This document shows, piece after piece, positions 1 to 5,368 of a stretch of 6,102 bases of DNA (the stretch's first letter is position 1; each line of letters begins with the position of its first letter). Origin of the DNA: Avoscillospira sp045580485 (lineage in GTDB: Bacteria > Bacillota > Clostridia > Oscillospirales > Oscillospiraceae); assembly GCA_045580485.1 (NCBI GenBank), contig JAZNNW010000049.1:1-6102 (forward strand). The letters run 5' to 3'. The notes below the pieces were generated by a model. The model saw only the letters and a list, made by a program, of their open reading frames with translations, was not told the DNA's origin and did no database searches. The translations under genes and the position numbers were made by a program.

Positions 1-207
1 GAACATCTGAAGCTTCGTGGGTTTCTGAGGAGGCATTGCGTTCCATGCGTTCAGCCAAGTGTCATTGACGCACTCCTCGGAGTCCTCTTTGTTGTGCAGG
101 ATATTGTCCGCTATGGCAAAACAGTAAGCGCCGTACTTGCTGTTGGTTTCTTTGATGGCGTCTGCGTTCTTCTGCCAGTAGAGCTCTACAATTCGGCTAT
201 CTTCCAC
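1..207 (-). CDS. RNA polymerase sigma-70 family factor, N-terminal part (runs off left edge)
   Basis: The minus strand reads 69 codons without a stop from a GTG at 207-205 to the window edge. The translation begins VEDSRIVELYWQKNADAIKE and contains the stretches KYGAYCFAIADNILHN and EDSEECVNDTWLNAWNAMPP. This matches the sigma region 2 (core-polymerase binding and -10 recognition) of the small sigma factors common in gut Clostridia, where 'NILHNxEDAEECVNDTxLxAWNxIPPxxP' is typical. Region 4 would lie beyond the edge. GTG was chosen as the start because an excellent AGGAGG (215-220) sits 7 bases upstream and no ATG lies in a better place. The gene is transcribed away from a second sigma factor at 409. 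In this family an anti-sigma gene usually follows, which cannot be seen here. The sigma identity is strong; its regulon is unknown. Confidence 0.9.
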   Translation of the reverse strand, partial: MEDSRIVELYWQKNADAIKETNSKYGAYCFAIADNILHNKEDSEECVNDTWLNAWNAMPPQKPTKLQMF

Positions 208-214
208 GGCAATA

Positions 215-222
215 CCTCCTTT
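215..222 (-). promoter_or_regulatory. Ribosome binding site for the left sigma factor
   Basis: Read on the minus strand, AAAGGAGG lies 7 bases before the GTG at 207-205. This near-perfect Shine-Dalgarno decides the GTG start. Confidence 0.85.
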
Positions 223-290
223 CAATATTCTAAAGGTCCCTTCACCCTATAAGACAGGAAATGATGCTCCAACCTTACAACTTTTCTTAA

Positions 291-299
291 ATTATATCA
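291..299 (-). promoter_or_regulatory. Candidate extended -10 promoter for the left sigma factor
   Basis: The minus strand reads TGATATAAT, a perfect -10 hexamer (296-291) with the TG of an extended -10 element (299-298). No good -35 lies at 16-18 bases; the best nearby is GTTGTA/TTGTAT, a weak match. Transcription would begin near 284 and leave a leader of about 75 bases before the GTG. This is a pattern-based call only. Confidence 0.55.
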
Positions 300-320
300 T
301 CAACCTATGTGATACAACTC

Positions 321-348
321 TTCAAATTTGGAGTGTGTATGGTAAAAT
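321..348 (+). promoter_or_regulatory. Candidate promoter for the ECF sigma/anti-sigma operon
   Basis: TTCAAA (321-326, four of six matches to TTGACA) lies 16 bases before TAAAAT (343-348), which is preceded by TGG and so forms an extended -10. Start of transcription would be near 355, giving a leader of about 54 bases. ECF operons often also have a self-recognised promoter. The stretch TGTAACG at 360-366 is a possible ECF-like -35, but I cannot identify a convincing partner -10. Confidence 0.45.
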
Positions 349-395
349 AGAAAAAAGATTGTAACGAAAATCGATTATCGCAATCATAATAGTGA

Positions 396-403
396 AGGAG
401 GTG
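396..403 (+). promoter_or_regulatory. Ribosome binding site for the ECF sigma factor
   Basis: AGGAGGTG ends 5 bases before the GTG at 409-411. It supports that GTG as start; no ATG lies nearby in frame. Confidence 0.85.
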
Positions 404-408
404 AGATA

Positions 409-897
409 GTGAGTGATTTTGAAAGTATTTATCAGCAATACGGAAAGACCGTCTATTTCTTTCTTCTTTCCCTGACACAAAACGAGTCCCTGTCAGAAGA
501 GCTTACACAGGAAACCATGTGCCGAGCCATCATGAACATTGGAGCGTTCCGCGGGGAAAGCAAAATGTCCGTATGGCTCTGTCAGATCGCAAAGAACTTA
601 TACTTCGAGTGGCAGAAAAAGAATAAGCGTAATGTCCCTATCGAAGATGCGCTTCTCGCCGAGCCAGATGGTCTGGACATCGAAGAGGAACTAACCCGCA
701 AAGAAACTGCGCACCGAATCCTGAAGCACCTGCATACGCTGGATGATCCATACAAAGAGGTCTTTATGCTTCACGCATTAGGCGATGTTCCTTTGAAACA
801 AATCAGCCAGCTATTTGGAAAGAGTGACAGCTGGGCAAGAGTTACTTACTATCGAGCCAAAGCTATAATCACCGAAAGATTGGAGGGTGAAGAATGA
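409..897 (+). CDS. ECF-type RNA polymerase sigma factor (sigma-70 family)
   Basis: This is a 162-residue two-domain sigma factor of ordinary ECF length. Region 2 spans about residues 5-72: SIYQQYGKTVYFFLL, then SEELTQETMCRAIMNIGAFRGE, then SVWLCQIAKNLYFEWQKKNKR, the hallmark 2.1-2.4 order with the 'W..IA.N...' motif. An acidic linker (about 78-98) joins it to region 4 (about 102-158). There 'LDDPYKEVFMLHALGDVPLKQI' leads into a helix-turn-helix at about 127-152 (QISQLFGKSDSWARVTYYRA) that should read the -35 element. Translation starts at GTG with a strong AGGAGGTG. The stop overlaps the start of the next gene (ATGA), so the two are translationally coupled, as is usual for a sigma and its anti-sigma. 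The gene should direct core polymerase to a small stress or envelope regulon, probably including its own operon; the signal is not evident. Confidence 0.93.
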   Translation: MSDFESIYQQYGKTVYFFLLSLTQNESLSEELTQETMCRAIMNIGAFRGESKMSVWLCQIAKNLYFEWQKKNKRNVPIEDALLAEPDGLDIEEELTRKETAHRILKHLHTLDDPYKEVFMLHALGDVPLKQISQLFGKSDSWARVTYYRAKAIITERLEGEE

Positions 898-1523
898 ACG
901 ATATAAAGTGTACCATCATTCAGGATCTTCTGCCACTATATGTGGATAAAGTTTGTAGTAGCGATTCGGCAGAACTGGTGAAAAACCACCTGCAATCCTG
1001 CACTGAATGTAAAAAGATCTATGAAGAGATGACAGCCGATTTGGAAGGAGAACTGCCGAGTCCAGAAGTAGACGGAAAAAAAGCATTTCAAAGCTTGCGT
1101 ACCAATCTCCTTTGGATAACCGTCGCACTGGCAGTAATGGTGGGGTGCTTTGTGGCCAACATCGGTGGTGCCTGGATGGGAGGCCCAGCCAATATCAGTC
1201 AGTTCATCGCAACCATTTTGTATATCATCTTCTGGGGCGTATTTACGATTATGACCCGTAAGTACGGAGTGCTGGTGAAAGTCTCTTTCGTCCTCAGTCT
1301 TCTGACCTTCATTGGAGCATTTAATTCCTTGGTCATGCGGTTACTCTCAGAGGGGTGGATTCTTGCAGCGCTTATCAGTGCCTTTGCATCAGTACCTTTC
1401 TACGGGATGCGCCTGCTGATGGACTGGACGGCTCTCTATGTTGTATCAACGGTTATATCCCTTGTGTGGTTGATCTATGCCGGAAGGAATCTCCGGAAGC
1501 ACCAAAAATCCCTGAAAAAATAA
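894..1523 (+). CDS. Membrane-anchored zf-HC2 anti-sigma factor
   Basis: This is a 209-residue protein whose first 50 residues form a cytoplasmic zinc-binding anti-sigma domain. Cys6 is followed by the Firmicute signature 'IIQDLLPLYVDKVCS'. His32, Cys36 and Cys39 then form the H-x3-C-x2-C motif of the zf-HC2/ZAS family. After a linker, about five hydrophobic segments follow (roughly 72-92, 101-121, 125-147, 154-172 and 178-196), and the tail is lysine-rich. The expected role is to hold the adjacent ECF sigma factor at the membrane until a signal releases it. The start ATG overlaps the sigma stop (ATGA), with GGAGGGTGAAGA just upstream. Many anti-sigma factors of this kind have one membrane helix. 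Here most of the protein is a multi-pass membrane domain with almost no extracellular region, so a membrane-borne signal is plausible but inferred. A strong hairpin follows the stop. Confidence 0.88.
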   Translation: MNDIKCTIIQDLLPLYVDKVCSSDSAELVKNHLQSCTECKKIYEEMTADLEGELPSPEVDGKKAFQSLRTNLLWITVALAVMVGCFVANIGGAWMGGPANISQFIATILYIIFWGVFTIMTRKYGVLVKVSFVLSLLTFIGAFNSLVMRLLSEGWILAALISAFASVPFYGMRLLMDWTALYVVSTVISLVWLIYAGRNLRKHQKSLKK

Positions 1524-1526
1524 GCG

Positions 1527-1560
1527 AAAGTGCAGAGGCTCGAACCAGCCTCTGCACTTT
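1527..1560. terminator. Bidirectional intrinsic terminator between convergent operons
   Basis: A perfect 14-bp stem (1527-1540 with 1547-1560) closes a 6-base loop. For plus-strand transcripts from the anti-sigma gene the hairpin starts 3 bases after the stop, but the following tract (GCATTTAATA) is only weakly T-rich. For minus-strand transcripts from the M56 gene the hairpin is followed by TTATTTTTT (rev. comp. of 1515-1523), a good U-tract. It is therefore best as the minus-strand terminator and probably also serves the plus strand. Confidence 0.85.
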
Positions 1561-1574
1561 GCATTTAATAGAAA

Positions 1575-1601
1575 GGGCAGCTCCCGACCGGAAGCTGCGC
1601 C
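1575..1601 (-). terminator. Second, weaker hairpin just after the M56 gene
   Basis: GCAGCT (1577-1582) pairs with AGCTGC (1593-1598), and extra CC/GG pairs lie inside around a GACC loop. On the minus strand it lies about 10 bases after the stop and is followed by CCTTTCTATTAAAT, a poor U-tract. It may protect the 3' end or assist the stronger hairpin beyond it. Confidence 0.45.
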
Positions 1602-1608
1602 TCTTGAT

Positions 1609-4440
1609 TTATTCGATATTTGTGATAACCCAATCATCCTGTGTGAGATGGGTAAAGCCGTTGTTTTCCGCTGTGTTAGGAATGGATGCTGTCCAAATGA
1701 TTTCTCCGTTCTTTCCCAACGCGGTAATGGTTAGTCCTCGCAGATCACTGTATCCGTCCAAGTTCTCCAACCATACGCGCTCGCCTTTTTTGAACAGAGA
1801 ACCATCTGCATTTTCACAACCACCGCTCGAATGTGGCATCGACAGTTCTATGCTTTTGACCCCCTCTGCACCGATGGTCAAATAGTATTGCAAATCCGGG
1901 CCTTCATCGTTTGTCATGTTTGCTGTGGATGATTGATTCATCCGCTGCGTTCCAAGCTGAATTTGCTCTGCAACAGCAGCACCGTTGAGGGCGTTCTGTT
2001 TTTCGCTATCATATAGGCCGATGATTACTGCATCTCCTACCTGGAAATCGCTAAACCCAATAGTTCTTACATCATTTGCATCACCGTAATTGACATAGAG
2101 AAGATTAAACCTACTGATGGCATAGTTGCAGTCAATCGCACATCTATCGCCAAACACATCCGCAGATTCGTCTATGTCTTTCACATACAAGATGTGATTA
2201 CTTGCGTCGATCTCAACGATTTCTGCGTTTAAGCCTAAATGCAGAATACCTTCCGGATGGTATGTAGGGGCGAGGTTTCCATATTCAGAAATAAACTCCG
2301 TTACGCCGCCATCACGAATGTCGATGCGTGTATCAAGGTCATTTGCCAAGGCCAGATAGATATACATGGGATCACTATCGGGACCACCGCCACCGATCCA
2401 TAGCTCATACATTTCGTTGATTTCATATACTCGGATATACAGGCCGGAGCCGGTCTCGATATAGGTATAATCATCAAAATCGCTCCAGGTCAGATCATAG
2501 CCCTTCTGGGAAAGCATGATGACGTCATTCAGAGAGAGCTTCTGGCTGGGCATGATCTGTGTTGTGCCATCCGCACCGTTGTTTTGTTTGAATGCTTCAC
2601 CTGTGCGGTGGAACTTTTCACCATCCTTGACTTTGACATAAACAAAGTTGTCGGAATCCTGCTCGACAAACACGAGGTCATCACCGTCACGTTTGAAATG
2701 GTTAACCAGTCCATAGCCGCCATGGCCGTTATCCGTCATGATAACGGTATCGCCATCAAGCATAAAGGTTCCTGTGCCGATATAGCTGCTGAGCATTCCT
2801 TCGTAATAAGTGAAAGTACCGTCTTCGTATAGGGTGATTGTAAAACTGCTACCAAAGCCTTCTCCGTCATAGAGATAGGTTTTTCCGGCAATATCATCCC
2901 GGTTGTCTCCGCTGTTATAAAACAGGTGAATCACTTCATCACCGGTTCCGTTATAGCCACCACCTTCAACTTCATGCAGCGGCTGCACCTCCAGATGAAT
3001 ATACCATCCATCATTGGAATTTACGCCGTTCTGACTGTACTTCAGAACACGTTCATAGTCACTGGGAGCGCCCTCATGTCTCATAAATACGGAATAGCCA
3101 TCAGCGTCCGGGGACAGCTGCCGAACTTCCTCTTGGGGCATATACTTCAACGCATCCAAATAGTGGGATAGCAGAAATATCTTTTCCGGCTCAATCCATT
3201 CACTTCGGTCTGTAATGAAATACTTATTATCGTCATGGAACATTCTCAACTGCGCACTGTAGTATTTCTGATTCTGTCCATATAAAAAGCGAATCGCACC
3301 ATCATTGGCCCAGTTGAAGTCCGAGGTAAACATGAGGTCAAAGTTATCCGCATCGACAAGAAGTTGTGAGCTATTTTCCAGTCCTTCGGCTTTGGCAATC
3401 TTCTCTACAACCATCTCTGTATCAAGATCCGACACATTGCTGCCGTTAATGGGAAACTCTCGCTCTGCAGCAGGATTGGTCAGCAATCCAACCGCTAATG
3501 CAAGGCAGGCGATAACGGCTATTAGCACCACCCAAAACGCAGGCTTGTGCCAGTTTGCCAGATTTCGGATACGCCCCTTGGTATCTCCCTCGCCAAAGGC
3601 CAGAGGAGTACCGGCGATGATACGCCGACCGGTGGCCAGAGTCAGAAGCGAAGCGGAATAGTCTGCCCGAACATCGCTGCCGATCTTACGGATCACGGCC
3701 TCGTCGCAGCTCATCTCCATGTCTTTGCTTGCAAGAATAAATGCTACCCAGACAAGCGGATTGAACCAATGAATTGCCAAAGCCAAGAACGCAAGTGCTT
3801 TCATAACATGGTCAAGTCGCTTGATGTGGTGCTGCTCATGGAGAATAATATACTCCTGTTCCTTATCTCCGAGGTTGCATGGCAGATAGATTTTCGGACG
3901 GAACAGGCCGACCACAAAGGGAGACTTGACATCATCTGCGATGAAGATATTGTCCCGCAGTGGAACGACCACCGACAGTTTGCGCCGCAGCCGGACATAG
4001 GAAACGATACTGTAGATTGCCATGACCAATACGCCTATCATCCAAATATAGGTGGTGATGGACATTGGAGCTTCGAGCGGATCGGCAACCAACTGTTCCC
4101 GTCCTTGCGGCAATGCATCGTTGATTACATCGCTGATGCCGGGAACGGGCAAAGCCACAGAGGGATACTCTGTATGAACAATGTTACTCGGAATATATTC
4201 GATGACGCTGGTAATTGTTCCAGACTCTTGGGCTGGGGCATCGAAAAGATTGTAAACGGAGAAGTTTGAATCAATCGACACCGGACACAGGAGACGAAAC
4301 AGAACCACGCCCCACAGGGCATAGGAAATGACCTTGGGTGCTTTTTTCAAAAGCAGTCGAAGCAATATGACGAGCACAATCGCCACGCTTGCCGTCAAGC
4401 TCATATTGAACAGCTTGGGCATGAATGTGTAGAAGAACAT
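1609..4440 (-). CDS. BlaR1/MecR1-like M56 membrane metallopeptidase with large extracellular sensor region
   Basis: This 943-residue protein has an N-terminal BlaR1/MecR1-type M56 module. Membrane segments lie near residues 12-31, 37-54, 128-149 and 214-237. The zinc motif H201-E-Q-H-H205 sits in ILHEQHHIKRLDH. Downstream 'HWFNPLVWVAF' and 'KDMEMSCDEAVI' (Glu242 the likely third zinc ligand) are classic M56 signatures, and 'PLAFGEGDTKGRIRNL' precedes a last membrane helix at about 301-320. The remaining ~620 residues should be extracellular. They appear to hold several beta-rich units: about 330-510, a lipocalin-like unit 515-610 (GKTYLYDGEGFGSSFTITL, then YEGMLSSYIGTGTF), 632-725, 733-830 and 848-943. 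No penicillin-binding transpeptidase signature (SxxK, then KTG) is evident, so a beta-lactam is probably not the ligand. By analogy, an external signal would activate proteolysis and lead to loss of the repressor encoded 4 bases upstream. The start ATG has GAGGGGGTGA before it, overlapping the repressor's end. The M56 assignment is firm; ligand and target are inferred. Confidence 0.92.
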   Translation of the reverse strand: MFFYTFMPKLFNMSLTASVAIVLVILLRLLLKKAPKVISYALWGVVLFRLLCPVSIDSNFSVYNLFDAPAQESGTITSVIEYIPSNIVHTEYPSVALPVPGISDVINDALPQGREQLVADPLEAPMSITTYIWMIGVLVMAIYSIVSYVRLRRKLSVVVPLRDNIFIADDVKSPFVVGLFRPKIYLPCNLGDKEQEYIILHEQHHIKRLDHVMKALAFLALAIHWFNPLVWVAFILASKDMEMSCDEAVIRKIGSDVRADYSASLLTLATGRRIIAGTPLAFGEGDTKGRIRNLANWHKPAFWVVLIAVIACLALAVGLLTNPAAEREFPINGSNVSDLDTEMVVEKIAKAEGLENSSQLLVDADNFDLMFTSDFNWANDGAIRFLYGQNQKYYSAQLRMFHDDNKYFITDRSEWIEPEKIFLLSHYLDALKYMPQEEVRQLSPDADGYSVFMRHEGAPSDYERVLKYSQNGVNSNDGWYIHLEVQPLHEVEGGGYNGTGDEVIHLFYNSGDNRDDIAGKTYLYDGEGFGSSFTITLYEDGTFTYYEGMLSSYIGTGTFMLDGDTVIMTDNGHGGYGLVNHFKRDGDDLVFVEQDSDNFVYVKVKDGEKFHRTGEAFKQNNGADGTTQIMPSQKLSLNDVIMLSQKGYDLTWSDFDDYTYIETGSGLYIRVYEINEMYELWIGGGGPDSDPMYIYLALANDLDTRIDIRDGGVTEFISEYGNLAPTYHPEGILHLGLNAEIVEIDASNHILYVKDIDESADVFGDRCAIDCNYAISRFNLLYVNYGDANDVRTIGFSDFQVGDAVIIGLYDSEKQNALNGAAVAEQIQLGTQRMNQSSTANMTNDEGPDLQYYLTIGAEGVKSIELSMPHSSGGCENADGSLFKKGERVWLENLDGYSDLRGLTITALGKNGEIIWTASIPNTAENNGFTHLTQDDWVITNIE

Positions 4441-4444
4441 AGTG

Positions 4445-4804
4445 TCACCCCCTCATTCGATCAATGACCTTCTGCAGCTCGTCGATCTCCTGTTCAGAGA
4501 GCTTCTTTCTTGTTCCAAACGCAGCGAGAAATGCAGGCAGAGAGCCGCCAAAGGTTTCTTCCACATACTGCTCGCTGTGTCGGGCATAGTATTCCTCTCG
4601 TGAGATTAACGAAGTAACAGTGCCATCTTCATTCTTAAATAAGCCTCGCTCACACAGACGGCGCAAGACCGTGTGCGAGGTGCTTTTCTTCCAGTTAAAT
4701 TCTTCTGCGCCGATCTTGGCCATTTGGCCGGATGTGATCGGCTCCCGTTCCCAAATGATATCTGCGAACCGGGCCTCGGCAGTTCCCATTTTCAAATCGG
4801 ACAT
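4445..4804 (-). CDS. BlaI/MecI/CopY-family transcriptional repressor (first module)
   Basis: This is a 119-residue repressor if started at the ATG at 4804-4802, which has GGAGGT 9 bases upstream. An in-frame start 11 codons earlier (4837) is rejected because it lies in the operator/leader and has no good ribosome site. A winged helix-turn-helix fills about residues 9-65: 'TAEARFADIIWEREPITSGQMA', a recognition helix around 'WKKSTSHTVLRRLCERGLF', and a wing near 'NEDGTVTSLIS'. The helical C-terminal part (about 68-119, 'EEYYARHSEQYVEETFGGSLPAF', 'LSEQEIDELQKVID') is the dimerisation region of the family. In a hand alignment to staphylococcal BlaI from memory, the Asn-Phe protease site corresponds to Ala95-Phe96 here. 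It should repress its own operon through the dyads at 4819-4863. The M56 gene follows after 4 bases and is almost certainly co-transcribed. Confidence 0.92.
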   Translation of the reverse strand: MSDLKMGTAEARFADIIWEREPITSGQMAKIGAEEFNWKKSTSHTVLRRLCERGLFKNEDGTVTSLISREEYYARHSEQYVEETFGGSLPAFLAAFGTRKKLSEQEIDELQKVIDRMRG

Positions 4805-4818
4805 ATAAACGCACCTCC

Positions 4819-4836
4819 GTGTTACTACTTGTAGCA
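4819..4836. promoter_or_regulatory. BlaI-like operator 1 (over the leader of the minus-strand operon)
   Basis: The site contains the dyad CTAC-TT-GTAG (4825-4834), the CTAC/GTAG core of BlaI/MecI operators. It begins GTGTTAC (4819-4825). It is an inverted copy of operator 2: 13 of 18 positions match when operator 2 is reverse-complemented. It lies between the predicted transcription start (about 4838) and the ribosome site. Confidence 0.65.
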
Positions 4837-4844
4837 CCGCTTAT

Positions 4845-4873
4845 ATACTACAGTCTGTAACACGAAAAGTCAA
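4845..4873 (-). promoter_or_regulatory. Sigma-A-type promoter of the first BlaI/M56 operon
   Basis: The minus strand has TTGACT (4873-4868), a 17-base spacer and TAGTAT (4850-4845). Transcription should start near 4838, about 34 bases before the repressor ATG. Operators 1 and 2 overlap or flank the -10 and start, the layout expected for self-repression. Confidence 0.8.
4846..4863. promoter_or_regulatory. BlaI-like operator 2 (over -10 and spacer of the minus-strand promoter)
   Basis: It contains the perfect dyad TACAG-T-CTGTA (4849-4859) and ends GTAACAC (4857-4863), the inverse of the GTGTTAC that opens operator 1. It covers most of the -10 and the spacer, so a bound repressor would exclude polymerase. 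Its centre is 27 bp from that of operator 1. Confidence 0.7.
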
Positions 4874-4925
4874 TGGAGTTCATACAAGATTTACAAATAA
4901 GCATAGCCAAACAGTCCTCGCCATA

Positions 4926-4954
4926 TTGACAAAGTTGCTCTACGCTTGTAGAAT
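4926..4954 (+). promoter_or_regulatory. Sigma-A-type promoter of the second BlaI/M56 operon
   Basis: A perfect TTGACA (4926-4931) is followed by a 17-base spacer and TAGAAT (4949-4954), five of six matches to the -10 consensus. An overlapping TATAAT at 4954-4959 would need a 22-base spacer and is less likely. The -10 is embedded in operator 3. Confidence 0.8.
4939..4952. promoter_or_regulatory. BlaI-like operator 3 (over the -10 of the plus-strand promoter)
   Basis: TCTAC (4939-4943) and GTAGA (4948-4952) form a perfect 5-bp dyad with a 4-base spacer. It shares the CTAC...GTAG core of the other sites and overlaps the -10 hexamer. Confidence 0.65.
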
Positions 4955-4965
4955 ATAATTGAACA

Positions 4966-4977
4966 CTACAAATGTAG
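4966..4977. promoter_or_regulatory. BlaI-like operator 4 (just before the second repressor gene)
   Basis: CTACA-AA-TGTAG is a perfect dyad and matches the TACA..TGTA core known for BlaI/MecI operators better than any other site here. Its centre is 26 bp from that of operator 3. It abuts the ribosome site, so it should block initiation or early elongation. Confidence 0.78.
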
Positions 4978-4990
4978 AGGAAGTGATTTC

Positions 4991-5368
4991 ATGAACGACA
5001 TTATTCGCCGTTTACCTGACGCTGAACAGGAAGTGATGCAGGCAATCTGGGCTTGTACAGCTCCCGTTGCCAGAACAGATATAGAAGAAATTCTTTATAA
5101 GACACATCCGATGGCAATGACCACATTACTGACTTTGCTCACTCGTCTTAACGAAAAGGGTTTTATAACGATTGAAAAGAATGGACGCAGAAGCTATTAC
5201 ACTCCTTGCATTTCCCAAGAGGAGTACCTTGCTTCTCAAAGCAAAAATTTCTTTGAAAAGCTCTGTGGGGGAAACTTGTCCGTCTTTGCTAATGCCTTGT
5301 GCGACAGCGGATTGACTAAAGACGAGATTGCTGAACTGCGTACCCTTCTGGAAAGGGGCGAACTATGA
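4991..5368 (+). CDS. BlaI/MecI-family transcriptional repressor (second module)
   Basis: This 125-residue protein has the family's usual length. It opens with 'LPDAEQEVMQAIWACTAPVARTDIEE', followed by the recognition helix region 'HPMAMTTLLTLLTRLNEKGFI' and the wing 'IEKNGRRSYYTPCI', together a winged helix-turn-helix at about residues 7-72. The C-terminal half ('SQEEYLASQSKNFFEKLCGGNLSVF', 'LTKDEIAELRTLLERGEL') is the dimerisation part. The ATG at 4991 is preceded by AGAGGAAGTGA; the AGAGG is 10 bases upstream, an acceptable but not perfect ribosome site. The stop overlaps the start of the downstream M56-like gene (ATGA), so the pair is translationally coupled. It should repress through operators 3 and 4. 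It differs strongly from the first repressor, for example in the recognition-helix region, so the two are separate lineages and not a recent duplication. Confidence 0.94.
   Translation: MNDIIRRLPDAEQEVMQAIWACTAPVARTDIEEILYKTHPMAMTTLLTLLTRLNEKGFITIEKNGRRSYYTPCISQEEYLASQSKNFFEKLCGGNLSVFANALCDSGLTKDEIAELRTLLERGEL

Noticed and set aside
1786..1798. SxxK-like motif (SLFK, about residue 881) as a sign of a penicillin-binding sensor
   Set aside because: A four-residue pattern with two fixed positions is expected by chance in a protein this long, and no SxN/YxN plus KTG set follows.
1355..1885. Plus-strand open frame of 176 codons spanning the end of the anti-sigma gene and the terminator
   Set aside because: It runs through the 14-bp terminator hairpin, overlaps two supported genes in other frames and has a low-complexity Ser/Pro-rich translation.
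3547..4269. Plus-strand open frame of 240 codons opposite the M56 gene
   Set aside because: It lies entirely antisense to the conserved M56 catalytic and membrane region, has no ribosome site that stands out and reads as no recognisable protein; a shadow of the minus-strand gene.
4805..4837. Upstream in-frame ATG that would add 11 residues to the first repressor
   Set aside because: It would put coding sequence over operator 1 and the predicted leader and lacks a Shine-Dalgarno, whereas the ATG at 4804 has GGAGGT 9 bases upstream.
4954..4959. Perfect TATAAT as the -10 of the second BlaI-like operon
   Set aside because: The TTGACA at 4926-4931 would be 22 bases away and no other -35 fits; the overlapping TAGAAT gives an exact 17-base spacer.
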